Shown one piece after another: positions 1 to 9,764 of a stretch of 64,000 nucleotides of DNA. Under the pieces are notes generated by a model. It was not told where the DNA came from. It saw only the letters and a program-made list of their open reading frames with translations, and made no database searches. Position numbers and translations under genes: made by a program. The DNA lies in contig KZ111147.1 of the NCBI GenBank assembly GCA_002077045.2, positions 1,619,635 through 1,683,634 on the forward strand, given 5' to 3'. The stretch is from Rachicladosporium sp. CCFEE 5018 (taxonomy: Eukaryota; Ascomycota; Dothideomycetes; Cladosporiales; Cladosporiaceae). Position 1 is the stretch's first letter; the number at the start of each line of letters is the position of its first letter.

Positions 1-503
1 ACACTGACAGCACCGAGTGGTTTCTCAAGCTCATCATGTATCACGACAAGCTTGCCTTCGCTATCCGGTAGACTCTTCGACCACGAATTGTACGCAGCCT
101 TCAATCCCGCTCCAGAGATATTCATAAGTGATGTGCTTTGCCATAGCATCCATTGGCTACCACTGTGAGGGGATATAGCATTGCTGACTAGGCCATTCCC
201 GAGTGCGCGGTCTTTGCGGAAGGGTGGAGCATGGATTACTTCGGCTACTTTGCTGAGAACTGTATGTCCCGCGCTGTGGAGGGTGTTGAGGTATGGCCCA
301 GGGTTGCCAATGCTGCAGATGAGGAGAGGCACACTCCGCCCGGCAGACATGGGAGGACTTAGTCGTGGGTCGGCACCGCGAGGTACGACGTTGCCTGCCG
401 CGCTACTACGTTGTCCCTTAACAACGGGGGCCTTGTGTGTAGATGGTGATGTGTTCTCCGATCGAGTCGTCTCGGCCTCGGAGGTGGAAGGTGCACTGGC
501 CAT
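1..503 (-). CDS. PTH1: Peptidyl-tRNA hydrolase (Pth family), 3' end cut by window edge
   Basis: Peptidyl-tRNA hydrolase releases peptides from prematurely dropped peptidyl-tRNA; fungal Pth1 is usually mitochondrial or cytosolic. The frame is open from the ATG at 503-501 to the window edge, 167 codons with no intron. A low-complexity N-terminal extension of about 60 residues precedes the family core LLICSIGNPGPYLNTLHSAG, which carries the GNPG loop and the His of the Pth active site. Further on come WQSTSLMNISGAGLK (family motif around MNxSG) and KLVVIHDELEKPLGAVS (family HDELD-type motif). The C-terminal part lies outside the window. It is divergent from the flavin-reductase-like gene. The assignment rests on three Pth signature blocks in the right order. 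The start is the first in-frame Met; one 54 codons downstream (MSAGRSVPLL) is possible. Confidence 0.88.
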   Translation of the reverse strand, partial: MASAPSTSEAETTRSENTSPSTHKAPVVKGQRSSAAGNVVPRGADPRLSPPMSAGRSVPLLICSIGNPGPYLNTLHSAGHTVLSKVAEVIHAPPFRKDRALGNGLVSNAISPHSGSQWMLWQSTSLMNISGAGLKAAYNSWSKSLPDSEGKLVVIHDELEKPLGAVS

Positions 504-976
504 GTTCACTTCAGTACTCAATTTCTCGAATCTTTGCAGTGACAAAGACTCGTTTTGACGACCAGAGACTCTCTCACGTGCAGCGATTGAGATCATGGGC
601 GCTCGCCCGTCTTTATGTATGGTCTACTAGAAAATTCCACCGTCATGTTCACGGCCACAGCCTCGTTGTGAGTCATTTCAAGGACTCAACCACCACTCAT
701 GCCGCTCGAACCTACTCTCAACAGAGGCATGTTCACTGCGCAAAATCGGAGCCAGATTGTGCATATAGTTGCTCATTGTTCCCAATAGACGAGACCGTCG
801 TTAAGTGTAGATCAAGAGATGTTTCTCGCGTTCTGCCACTCCCAAGGTAATGGAATGATCATGAAGTGGGGGCCGTAGCTCTTCCGGCGTAACTCAGGTT
901 CAGAGATACGTTCGACAGCCCTTCACCTTTCACAATCTATCCTTTCCTCGAGTTCAACACATTTCTGAGTCCTGGG
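504..976. other. Divergent intergenic region (PTH1 / flavin-reductase-like)
   Basis: This 473-bp stretch separates two divergent start codons and should hold both promoters. Short open frames here are not conserved-looking. I see no RNA gene or repeat. Confidence 0.6.
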
Positions 977-1934
977 ATGGTGTTCTACGAGCCCGGCAAA
1001 ACTTCACATGGCCTGCCAAGGGACCCGTTCAAGGTATAGCAAAAGCCACTCGCTCCTACAGGTGCCAAACGGTTGATCGCGAGCGCAGGCATGTGTAGTG
1101 CCACGGCCGGTATGTCAACAGTCTCAATAGAGGCAATTCAACGCGCGAATCGCGTTTGTGAGACTTCCTCCTGGCGAAGGTACGAAACATGCAGACAATC
1201 GTTGTCTCACGTGATTCTTACAGATCGGCTGGCTCTCCACCCGCTCCCCTACCGGCGTCGACAATCTCGCTCCGTACTCCCAATTTAACAACCTTACCTT
1301 CGACCCTCCCTATGTCATGTTCGCAGCCAACGAAAACTCCACCGGCACGCGCAAAGACAGCGTCGTAAACGCTGAGACGACCGGGGTCTTCGGCTGGAAC
1401 GTCGCGACATGGGATCTGCGCGAAGCGGTGAACGCATCTGCTGAGCTGCTAGGGCCTGAGGTTGACGAGTTCGAGAAAGCGGATCTCGAGAAGGAGGAAG
1501 CGAAGTTGATTGGTGTGAGCTTGGTAAAGCGAAGTCCGGTGAGGTTCGAGTGCTCGTACTATACGACTCTCAGGCTGCCCGGTCAGTCTGTATCAATCGC
1601 TGTGTTTAGTCTATATCTGACGTTTGCAGGCTCCTCACCCTCAGGCTCAACGAATATAGTCATCGGCCGCGTGATCGCGGTCCACATCTCTGACTCTGTC
1701 ATCACGGACGGCAAGGTTGACATCGGAAAAGTGCAGCCCATAGCCCGCTGCGGGTACTATGAATATGCAGTCATCCGTCCTGATGCTGTCTTCGAGATGA
1801 TAATACCGGGCGATCAGAAGAACCTGGCCGGACTCGAGGGCAATGCTGGGCAGATCAAAGCTTTGGAGGACAAGGAGGCCGACGACGCTGCGATAGGGGG
1901 TCTGAGAACCGATAGCAAAGGGCAGAGAAGTTGA
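977..1934 (+). CDS. Flavin-reductase-like, FMN-binding split-barrel protein with a 21-nt microexon
   Basis: Proposed exons are 977-1033, 1089-1109, 1224-1581 and 1630-1934, giving 246 residues. Exon 1 reads MVFYEPGKTSHGLPRDPFK, exon 2 only ACVVPRP, and exon 3 begins IGWLSTRSPTGVDNLAPYSQ. Together they form the N-terminal signature of the fungal flavin-reductase-like (DIM6/NTAB-type) family, which binds FMN through a split beta-barrel. The signature is broken unless the 21-nt exon is included. Exon 4 supplies the IGRVIAVHI block. The junctions are AAG|gtatag, CCG|gtatgt and CCCG|gtcagt, with acceptors gcag, acag and gcag. The last intron (48 nt) is a multiple of three without a stop. The substrate is unknown; members reduce flavins or bind FMN without known function. 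It converges with the next gene, 134 bp apart. Confidence 0.85.
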
Positions 1935-2068
1935 CAGACGCTCACACGTACCTCTTCAATTTGTTGAAGCAACTCAAATGTCTACATGTATTGTACACAT
2001 ACAAGATCTGGGGTAGATGCCCTCCGCTCACACCCAACGCCACGCTAAATCCATGGTTTTCCAAATGT

Positions 2069-3343
2069 CTACCTTTGCGGCTTGCGTAGCGCAGCCTTGT
2101 CTCGTACACGTTCCTCGATGCCATGACCGACCGAAGCCTTGTCAGTACGCCGCCTTGGAGCTCGCACGGGTGAAGGTCCAAGGACCAGTGCCTTCGCCTG
2201 TACGTACAGCTGCTCACCCACATGTAGTGGCCACACACAAAACGACCAAACGATTTTCGCAGGCATCAGAGCAAAGTCAACCAGAATGCTGACTGTGCTC
2301 GTTACTACATTGCCTTGCGAGTGCTGTGCCGCCACAGCTGCGAGCGAGAGAGCGTCCTGGAGCCGCACTTCCAAACTCTGCAGTCGCTGCTCGGTTACCA
2401 TCGCGAGTGTTGCCGAGCGCTTCTCGTAGCGCCGGACAGCCCGTTCAAGCCCCTCAAGCCGTGGCTCGTAGCGCTTCTGCAGCTGTACTGACAGAGAATC
2501 GATGTCAGTCTTTTGTGCCATCGCTGGGTTGGACTCAGTCAAGCGTGCTTCCAATTCCGCCAGCCTCGTGGTCAGACTTGTAAGCTCCACAGGCGGAATT
2601 CCAGACTTTCTTGCATTGTAAGGGTCATCNNNNNNNNNNNNNNNNNNNNNNNNNNNNNNNNNNNNNNNNNNNNNNNNNNNNNNNNNNNNNNNNNNNNNNN
2701 NNNNNNNNNNNNNNNNNNNNNNNNNNNNNTCTAGATCGCTCTTTGCCTGGTCCCTGTGCCGCGTTGTCTTCACCGGGGCACTTTCCTCCTGCTTGGGTGA
2801 CGAGTCTGACTCCGAGCCTACTGCAATGTCCGCCTCGCTCTCCTCATCAATCGGAGCGAGGTCCCCTTCCTGACTCTCCCCAACAGCCTGCGCAGAATGG
2901 TACCAGTCCCTCGGTATCCTGATACTCCAATTCATGAAAACTGCCGCCAATCCAAGCAGAAGCACATCGGTTACGAATGCGCTCCCGTTATTGAACAGCA
3001 AGCCAGCCAAAGCAGGCAGGATAGCGAATGCTAGAGGCGTGGAATGCCAGTGCGTGAACTCCTCTCCACTGGCGGTCACAGGTCGCCGATGTCGAGATGT
3101 TGGGTTTACCAGGTCATCGAAAGAGCTCGACATCTCGTCCAGGCTAGAGTACGAGATGAGAGAGCTGCGACGGCGTGAGAGCGCGGGAGGTGAACGAAGA
3201 TCTTGCTGACTGGCTTTGTTCGTGGCCAGGCGCTGTCTGATCTCTGCCGTCATAGCATTGGGTTTGTTCGCTGTCTGTTCCGCCATGGCGGGTGGTGGGG
3301 GTGCGATCAGCTCGCGGTGTACGCTTGCTAGCGGTGCAAGCAC
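2069..3343 (-). CDS. Hypothetical membrane/coiled-coil protein, interrupted by an assembly gap
   Basis: I do not recognise this family. The frame starts at 3343 (a second Met, MAEQTANK, at residue 20 is an equally good start) and ends at 2069. The N-terminal ~95 residues are polar and Ser/Arg-rich. A hydrophobic hairpin follows (around LAFAILPALAGLLFNNG and FVTDVLLLGLAAVFMNW), suggesting two membrane segments. An acidic linker (EESEADIAVGSESDSS) runs into the 100-N gap. After the gap come a predicted coiled coil of about 85 residues (LTTRLAELEARLTES onward), a third hydrophobic stretch (ILVDFALMPAKIVWSFCVWP) and a basic tail. Whether the two sides belong to one frame depends on the true gap length. 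The hairpin-plus-coil layout suggests an organelle membrane protein, but that is inference. Confidence 0.55.
   Translation of the reverse strand: MLAPLASVHRELIAPPPPAMAEQTANKPNAMTAEIRQRLATNKASQQDLRSPPALSRRRSSLISYSSLDEMSSSFDDLVNPTSRHRRPVTASGEEFTHWHSTPLAFAILPALAGLLFNNGSAFVTDVLLLGLAAVFMNWSIRIPRDWYHSAQAVGESQEGDLAPIDEESEADIAVGSESDSSPKQEESAPVKTTRHRDQAKSDLXXXXXXXXXXXXXXXXXXXXXXXXXXXXXXXXXXDDPYNARKSGIPPVELTSLTTRLAELEARLTESNPAMAQKTDIDSLSVQLQKRYEPRLEGLERAVRRYEKRSATLAMVTEQRLQSLEVRLQDALSLAAVAAQHSQGNVVTSTVSILVDFALMPAKIVWSFCVWPLHVGEQLYVQAKALVLGPSPVRAPRRRTDKASVGHGIEERVRDKAALRKPQR
2630..2729. other. Assembly gap, 100 N
   Basis: Exactly 100 N, the conventional placeholder for a gap of unknown size. It lies inside the hypothetical membrane/coiled-coil gene, so that protein's length and frame across the gap are unknown. 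Confidence 0.98.
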
Positions 3344-4015
3344 CTCACCGTCGCTGTGCAGTCCGCATTACCACTCGAACGCTGCCCAAAAGCTCGAGCA
3401 GGTGTTGGCTGCCGGTCGGAGCTGCTGGGGTGCAGATGCAGAAGGCTCGCCTGCGCCACTGTGTTGTCGGAAAGCGCGCCCGCGTCCTGCCAAGAGGATG
3501 CACCGCCACCCCACCTCAGATCTCGCGTCTCAGATCCCGTCTGCCCTGCATCTTGGGCGTCCCGGGTTCTCCATCATCGCCCATCTCCGACCACCCAAAG
3601 GTGTTCCTATCATTGCCTGCCATTTGCGCACGCCTTGCATGATTTGCGATGCAGCTAACGCAGTGATCTACAGTGAGCCGCAGTGGAAACGCCATTTACC
3701 ATGCTCACTGGCTGGGCACCTGCACAGCATGAGGCAAAACCTCCGTTCCTCCATATTCGACCTTCTGTATCAAGCCGGCTAAGCTTCACGTCAACATCCA
3801 CTGCCGGGCTTGTGGGCTATGCGAAGAGACTGATAGGGCAGTCTGCACAAGAATGACTTGCTTCTGTCAGGCACGGTCGTGCAGAACTCGGTCTGGTGGA
3901 CCTCTCCGCGACTACAAGCGTGGCGAAATTTGCATCTGTTTGCGTATATGTTCAAACCTTCCGCTCTGTCCATCAAGGTAAATCCAATTTCAGTTGACTT
4001 CACCTCAACCTCAAG
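3344..4015. other. Divergent intergenic region
   Basis: This 672-bp stretch lies between divergent starts at 3343 and 4016. Open frames inside it are composition artefacts with no domain signature. It probably holds two promoters; nothing else is seen. Confidence 0.55.
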
Positions 4016-5076
4016 ATGCGTGCCTCTATCATCACCACTGCGTTCATCGCTATCGAGGGCGCCCACGCCTGGGGCTCGCTCGGCCACACCACCATCGGCT
4101 ACATCGCAGAGAACCTGATCGACAAGAAAGGAGAGGCTTGGGCACGCGACATTCTCAACGCCACAGGCAACTCGTCAGCCGGCTACCTTGCAGGTGTTGC
4201 CACGTGGGCCGACTCATACAGGAGCACTGCCGAGGGCAAGTTCAGCGCGCCTTACCACTTCATCGATGCCGAGGACGACCCACCAACGACCTGCGATGTC
4301 GACTACGAGCGCGACTGTGGCGCTGCGGGTTGTGTCGTGTCTGCTATTGCAAACTACACTCAGCGTGTCCAGCAGACGCAGGCTCTCTCAGCGCAGCAAG
4401 TCAATTACGCCCTGCGATTCCTGATCCACTTCATTGGAGATATTACCCGTGAGTCACATGGCAATCACCCAAAGAGTTCGTCACTGACGTCTGTCCAGAG
4501 CCTCTGCATGACGAGGCACTTGCCCTCGGCGGTAACACAATCCCCGTCAAGTTCAACAACAAGACCACGAACCTACATGCTACCTGGGACACGTCGATCC
4601 CAGAGAAGTTCGTCGGCGGATACAGCCTTGTTGACGCAAAGGAGTGGGCTGCCAACCTGACCATGGAAATTCAGAAAGGCAAGTACAAGAAGCAAGCGAA
4701 GTCCTGGTTCACCAAGGACTCCACGATCTCCGATCCTGTAGCCTCGGCGATGATTTGGGCACGCGACGGCAACGCGTATGTCTGCTCGGAAGTCATCCCA
4801 GATGGTGTCCCAGCGGTACAGGGCATGGAGCTCTCTGGAACTTACTACGCCGATACAATCGACACGGTGGAGATGCAGATCGCGAAGGGTGGCTACCGCC
4901 TGGCGAACTGGCTAGACCAGCTTGCGGCGGCCTCGAAGAAGGTCCACTCGAAGAATTTCGTTCGTGCGGCTGCGCCCGAGTTCGATGTTGACGCGCTGCT
5001 GCCAGCACCGAGGGAGCTGAGCCGTGCGAAGTTGGCGCGTCAAGCTGTAGGCTGGGACTGCGGCCACAAGCACTGA
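4016..5076 (+). CDS. Secreted S1/P1-type zinc nuclease
   Basis: Exons are 4016-4448 and 4499-5076 (50-nt intron, CCC|gtgagt...ccag), giving 336 residues. An 18-residue signal peptide ends GAHA and the mature protein begins at Trp19, as in nuclease P1 where the N-terminal Trp is itself a zinc ligand. All nine family ligands can be placed: W19, H24, D66, H81 (YHFIDA), H138, D142, H148 (GDITQPLHDE, formed only when the intron is removed), H171 and D175 (NLHATWD). In mature numbering they fall close to the P1 positions. Such enzymes cleave single-stranded DNA and RNA and remove 3'-phosphate at acidic pH, outside the cell, for nucleotide scavenging. The C-terminus carries an extra tail of ~50 residues ending in WDCGHKH. 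Three Asn-X-Ser/Thr sites are visible. Confidence 0.93.
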
Positions 5077-5866
5077 GGCGGAGATTGAGAAAAGTTGATC
5101 AGCCACCATTCACTACAACGCAAGAACACCACACTATCAAATGACATCACTGACGGGGTTTCTCTTTGCATCAGTACGTCTGCATTGTCGTCGGCACTTT
5201 TCACGTCAACCCAGTTGCAACGTTGCCAGACGGTGTTTACGGCCGGACTCGTATAGTTTAATTATGTTGCCTCGAGCTCATAGGCGTATGCCACGCCACG
5301 GAGTCCCTTCCACATGGCAGCAACCTCGAAACATCCCGAAGATGCTCGGCACGCACCGAGGCTCGCACGTCGGCAGCTGGATTGAGTAAGAACACTAGGC
5401 GGCGAAGTTGAGATTAGGTGCGCACATTGTGCCAGATCGCGCACTACCGTCATCGTCGCCAATGCTTGGTGCAGGGCTGAGACCGTCTCCACCAACCAAA
5501 ATGCTGTCTCAGATCTGAGCACCGAAAATGCCGAGGCAAGTTTGACAGACGCCACTTCTCCAAAACCTTACTCCTCTTCTTAACGGTGTATAGTGAAGTA
5601 CCACTTGGAGTCTACTTGTGTGTACGGCCAATCACGGCGGCTGAAGGAATGTAGGTGCCTGGTCGGCAGTGCGATGTCGTGTGTTGAGGCCGGAAGTGTG
5701 GTGTGGCTACATTTCTGCGTGGGATGATATGAACCCATACACGACCTCTTCTCTTGATCTGTTTCTCATCGTCAACAACGGAACAGCAATCCATATTCAT
5801 CAAGTCTAGCACTGCTCATTTTGCAAACTCTTCTCTGGACGCAAGTTTACACAGACTACCGCCACC
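5077..5866. other. Intergenic region upstream of the hydroxylase gene
   Basis: This 790-bp stretch lies between two genes on the same strand. It contains no convincing coding frame or RNA gene and presumably includes the nuclease 3' UTR and the promoter of the next gene. Confidence 0.5.
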
Positions 5867-6919
5867 ATGGGCGCAATTGAACGAAACCCCAGAGACTCAA
5901 TGAAGTCGACGTGGCGACACAACGACAAGAGCACCTGGAGCCATCAAGAAAAGATGATGGACATGCTCGGTGCACATCCCACTGACATGAAGCGAGAGGT
6001 TCCCAAGCACGCGAAAACCGACAGCATGCCATACGTACCACACTGGCAAGCACACAAGTGGGTTCTCATACACGCCTTCTGGCCCATCATTGTATCAGAG
6101 CTGTTCATCAGAGCCACCGGCTACCGGATTCACATCGCCGCAGCCTTCGTGCTCTACATGATTGCCTTCAAGGCGAATGCCATCCACCAAATTCATCTCC
6201 TTCGTGAGCTGGGACACAAGTACGGCCATCTCGATGGCGACAAGCACGAGCGCGATCAAGTCCCAGACCATGCCACGACCTCGGTCTGGCGATCACTTGA
6301 GCTGACCGGCGCGCTTCGACCACTGATGTGCATTGTCCTTACTTACAACAAGAATGCCCTACCCTCGGCATCGATGCCCTGGCTCTGGCTGCCGCTTGAG
6401 ATCGGACTCTACGGGATCGTCCTAGACTTCTTCTTCTACTGGTATCACCGCTGCATGCACGAGTCCGACACTCTCTGGAAGTTCCACCGCACGCATCACC
6501 TCACAAAGCATCCCAACCCGCTTCTCAGCCTATACGCAGATGGCGTACAAGAGGTCTTCGACATCGTCGGTATCCCACTCCTCACCTGGGGCACCATGCG
6601 TTTGATGGGCTTGCCAATGGGCTTCTTCGATTGGTGGGTCTGCCACGAGTACGTCGTCTTCACGGAGATGTGGGGACACAGCGGGCTGAGGGTGTGGACT
6701 ACTCCTGCCACGACCGCCACGCCGTTCCTTCACATGTTCGACGCTGAGCTCATCACTGAGGATCATGATCTTCATCACCGACAGGGCTGGAAGTCGAGCC
6801 ATAGCTATGGCAAGCAGACCAGGTTGTGGGACAGGCTGTTTGGCACTACCACGAGGAGGATTGAGATGAGTGCGGAGAACATTGACTGGACTACGCCGAT
6901 CAAGTTGAACTTGTTCTAG
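5867..6919 (+). CDS. Fatty acid hydroxylase / sterol desaturase superfamily protein
   Basis: A single exon of 350 residues with an unusually perfect start context (GCCACCATGG at 5861-5870). The superfamily's di-iron histidine boxes are all present: HxxxH at 194-198 (YHRCMH), HxxHH at 207-211 (HRTHH) and HxxHH at 300-304 (HDLHH). Four or so hydrophobic segments (near residues 65-85, 90-105, 170-192 and 232-262) suggest an ER membrane protein with cytosolic iron centre. Relatives hydroxylate or desaturate sterols, sphingoid bases, alkanes and fatty acids. The first ~60 residues are charged and not family-specific. No neighbour points to a substrate, so it cannot be named more precisely than the superfamily. 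Confidence 0.85.
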   Translation: MGAIERNPRDSMKSTWRHNDKSTWSHQEKMMDMLGAHPTDMKREVPKHAKTDSMPYVPHWQAHKWVLIHAFWPIIVSELFIRATGYRIHIAAAFVLYMIAFKANAIHQIHLLRELGHKYGHLDGDKHERDQVPDHATTSVWRSLELTGALRPLMCIVLTYNKNALPSASMPWLWLPLEIGLYGIVLDFFFYWYHRCMHESDTLWKFHRTHHLTKHPNPLLSLYADGVQEVFDIVGIPLLTWGTMRLMGLPMGFFDWWVCHEYVVFTEMWGHSGLRVWTTPATTATPFLHMFDAELITEDHDLHHRQGWKSSHSYGKQTRLWDRLFGTTTRRIEMSAENIDWTTPIKLNLF

Positions 6920-7370
6920 ATTGTTGGAGAGGTTAGAAGTGAAAGGGAAGTTTGCTAGATTAGCACATATACCATGTTCGTTCGCTCTTGTATAGTACAT
7001 AGATCGATAGATGCAATGGACTTTCATTTGACTGTCCATCGTACCTTCTTCGCATCAACTACATTCCGTACCTGCTGGCCTGTCTCAGTCTCGTGACTGA
7101 TCGATAAGGTACTGTTCATTGAACATTTTACTAGAACAATCAGTGCATCAAGAGTAAATCCGATCAAGTCCATCCTGGACGCGTAAACCGACCCCACGAC
7201 ATCAGCCAAGCCCAGTCAACCTCAGTCCGACTGCTTGCGACTCCAGTGACTACCGCAACATCACACCAAACCTCTTCACCCATACATTGCACTGCTGAGC
7301 TGTCTGCACCCCGTCGCTATCGTATATCTGTTCTCCTTTCTGAGTTTGGAACCACCCAACAACCGCAATC
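6920..7370. other. Intergenic region upstream of the Hob3-like gene
   Basis: A 451-bp stretch without coding signature. It has a pyrimidine-rich segment shortly before 7371, typical of a fungal transcription start region. Confidence 0.5.
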
Positions 7371-9192
7371 ATGTCGTGGTCCGGCTTCAAGAAGAACGTC
7401 GGCCGCGCTACCACCCAGGTAATGATGAAGACCGGCCACGTCGAGAAGACCAGCGACCGCGAATACGAAGTCGAAGAGCGCCGCTACCGAACCCTCGAAT
7501 CCGCCTCTCTGCGCCTCCAAAAAGAAGCGAAGGGCTACCTAGACTCACTGCGCGCCATGACTGCCTCGCAGATGCGCATAGCTGAAACGATTGACGCTTT
7601 CTACGGCGACAGCGGCGCGAGCGATGGCGTGAGCAGGAGCTACAAGCAGGCTGTTGAGGATCTTGATGCGGAGACTGTGAAGGCGCTTGATGGGCCGTAC
7701 AGGTCAGTACCTTCTGATTTGAGGGGTTATGCGTGGGATGAGGAGAGGGGCGTGGAGGATACCGAGGAGTTGAGGAAGATCGAGTGGGAGATGAATCATG
7801 GGAGGTGGAAGACGTGCACTGGCGCGAGGAGGGTTGAGATTGATGAGTACGGAGAGCTCATGGACTTCATTTACAGGACGACTGTGCTGGAGCCTATCAA
7901 CCGATTTTGTGCTTACTTTCCGGATATCAACGAGTGTAAGTAAAACATCTGGAGTGGCAGAGTGGCGAAGGTACTGACTGAGATCGACAGGCATCAAGAA
8001 GCGTAACCACAAATTGCTAGACTACGACTCCGTCCGCGCAAGAGTCCGCAAACTCACTGAGAAGCCCGACAAAGATCCCGGCAAGCTTCCTCGCACAGAG
8101 AAGGAAGCCGAAATGGTCAGATCCCCCGACTCTTTTCATGTCTCCCCGGCTTCTGCTTCCCACCCCAATATTCTCCGCAGGAAGAGCGTCAAGCGCCTCA
8201 GCACCGCATCTTTCCTTACTGCCGACTCAACACTTGATCTCGCAATTCCCTCGCCGCCGAAAGCCCTCAACGGCATTCGGCAGCGGCTGGGACTTGCGCC
8301 TCCGGATGTCCCGGACGATGAAGAGCCACTACTAGTATCACCGACTCGAGGTACGACTCAGAGAGATGGTTCGCACAGAGCCTCGAGCTTGTTGCGGCGT
8401 TGCTCGACGCTGTTGTCGCCTCGTCTCGGTGCCGGTCCAAACGAGGCAATCTTTCAGCGTCGCGAGAGCACAAGCCCTACTGTCCAACATCAACAAGCCA
8501 AGCGCGCTTCAACCACAGACACCATCCCAAGGCGCAAGGTCTCCAGAACCACTCATCCTGCTCTCTGCGATATCTCGCCACCCGAATCGCCTTCCCGCGC
8601 GAGAGCAACGCGCTTACTGGACGTTTCTTCTGCGCATTCCATTGCTCGCAAACCTTCAGCCTCCGCCTCAACGCGCGGAGGTACGTTGGCGCGTGTTTCG
8701 TCTGGCAGCGTTCGCATCTCTCCTGCTCCCTGGTTTGAGCCCAGTGAGCTCGAGGACATCATGGCGCCTGTACGTGAGGAGTTTATGCGAAAGCAAGCTG
8801 ACGAACTCAAACAGGCGAAAGCCGGGTACGAACAGCTGAACGAGCAATTGACTACCGAATTGCCACAGTTGATCGATCTACGGTAAGTTGACGCTGCTTG
8901 CCAATGGCTGTCGCGGAAAAGCTGACCCCATCATAGGGTACCCTACCTTGACCCTTCATTCGAAGCGCTAGTGAAGATCCAATTGAGGTTCTGCGCAGAG
9001 GCGTACAGTCGCATGGCACAAGTGCAGCAGTACGTCAACCTTCTCCTTACAAACTGCTTGCCGTATCTTACACTTCTCCATAGGTACCTGGATGCATCGA
9101 CGAGAGACCAGTATGCCAGCGGTGATCTGGACGCGCGAGTGGAGGATGTGCTTGGCCAGATACGGGAGCTGAGTATTGCGGGGACTGTATGA
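7371..9192 (+). CDS. hob3: Amphiphysin-like N-BAR protein (Rvs161/Hob3) with a long internal insertion
   Basis: Exons are 7371-7702, 7877-7935, 7991-8882, 8937-9029 and 9084-9192, giving 494 residues. The start MSWSGFKKNVGRATTQVMMK and the end QLRFCAEAYSRMAQVQQ...RELSIAGTV are almost textbook Hob3/Rvs161, a BAR-only protein that bends membrane at endocytic sites and helps actin organisation. The usual protein is about 260-270 residues. Here the BAR helices are interrupted after LPRTEKEAEMV (about residue 173) by some 217 Ser/Arg/Pro-rich residues before REEFMRKQADELKQAK (about 391). The insertion is in frame in a single exon, stop-free, and carries basic-Ser motifs such as RRKSVKRLS. The first intron (174 nt, gtcagt...ttacag) is itself stop-free and in frame, so a still longer isoform is possible; removing it gives the conserved junction GPYRTTVLEP. 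Confidence 0.88.
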
Positions 9193-9764
9193 GTTTAACG
9201 GGTCGTTGTACAAGGGATGAAACTCCGAACAGGAGAATGGCTTTCGCACTGCATGAAGCATGGTCAGGTGTACAGCACGTAGCCGTTCAGTACTACTGTC
9301 GGCCTGTGGTTTGAGCAACAGTGCATCACTTGATGCGTAGTAATTCCCACGCTTTCAAGCGGAAGATGGATTTGTCGCTCATTTCACGGATCATACTAGT
9401 AGACTGACCGCAGTCGTGCACGGGGCGCACTTGTCCGAGTTGCGCTCGCACGATGGCGAAATGGTCGGGTCGACGAACGATGTTGATACCTGCAGAATCG
9501 CGGGGAACGAAGCGCTTCGGGTCTAGCCGCGTAGCGGCAAATCTTAATATAATCCCACGCCCTGCAGATCAATATGACTGGGTGCCTGTTCTGAGATGCA
9601 GTGCAAATCCCTCACTGTGATGACTCGCTCAACCACCGACGCCGGGCGACGTGAAGACTGGTGGACTGGAGATGATCACATGTAGTGTCCTCTGAGGGGT
9701 AAGATATCGTGGACGGCTAACGCATTTCAACACTTGAGACAACTTATTCCAAGGACTGCCTCCA
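9193..9764. other. Intergenic region upstream of ARG7
   Basis: A 572-bp stretch with no coding frame of interest. TGACTC at 9621-9626, about 140 bp before the ArgJ start, matches six of seven bases of the Gcn4/CPC1 amino-acid-starvation site and would fit arginine biosynthesis. One six-base match is weak evidence. Confidence 0.4.

Noticed and set aside
443..850. Plus-strand frame overlapping PTH1
   Set aside because: The peptidyl-tRNA hydrolase on the minus strand explains the sequence; this is a shadow.
3216..3782. Open frame of 188 codons on the plus strand
   Set aside because: It overlaps the start of a minus-strand gene, lacks domains, and its composition mirrors the opposite strand.
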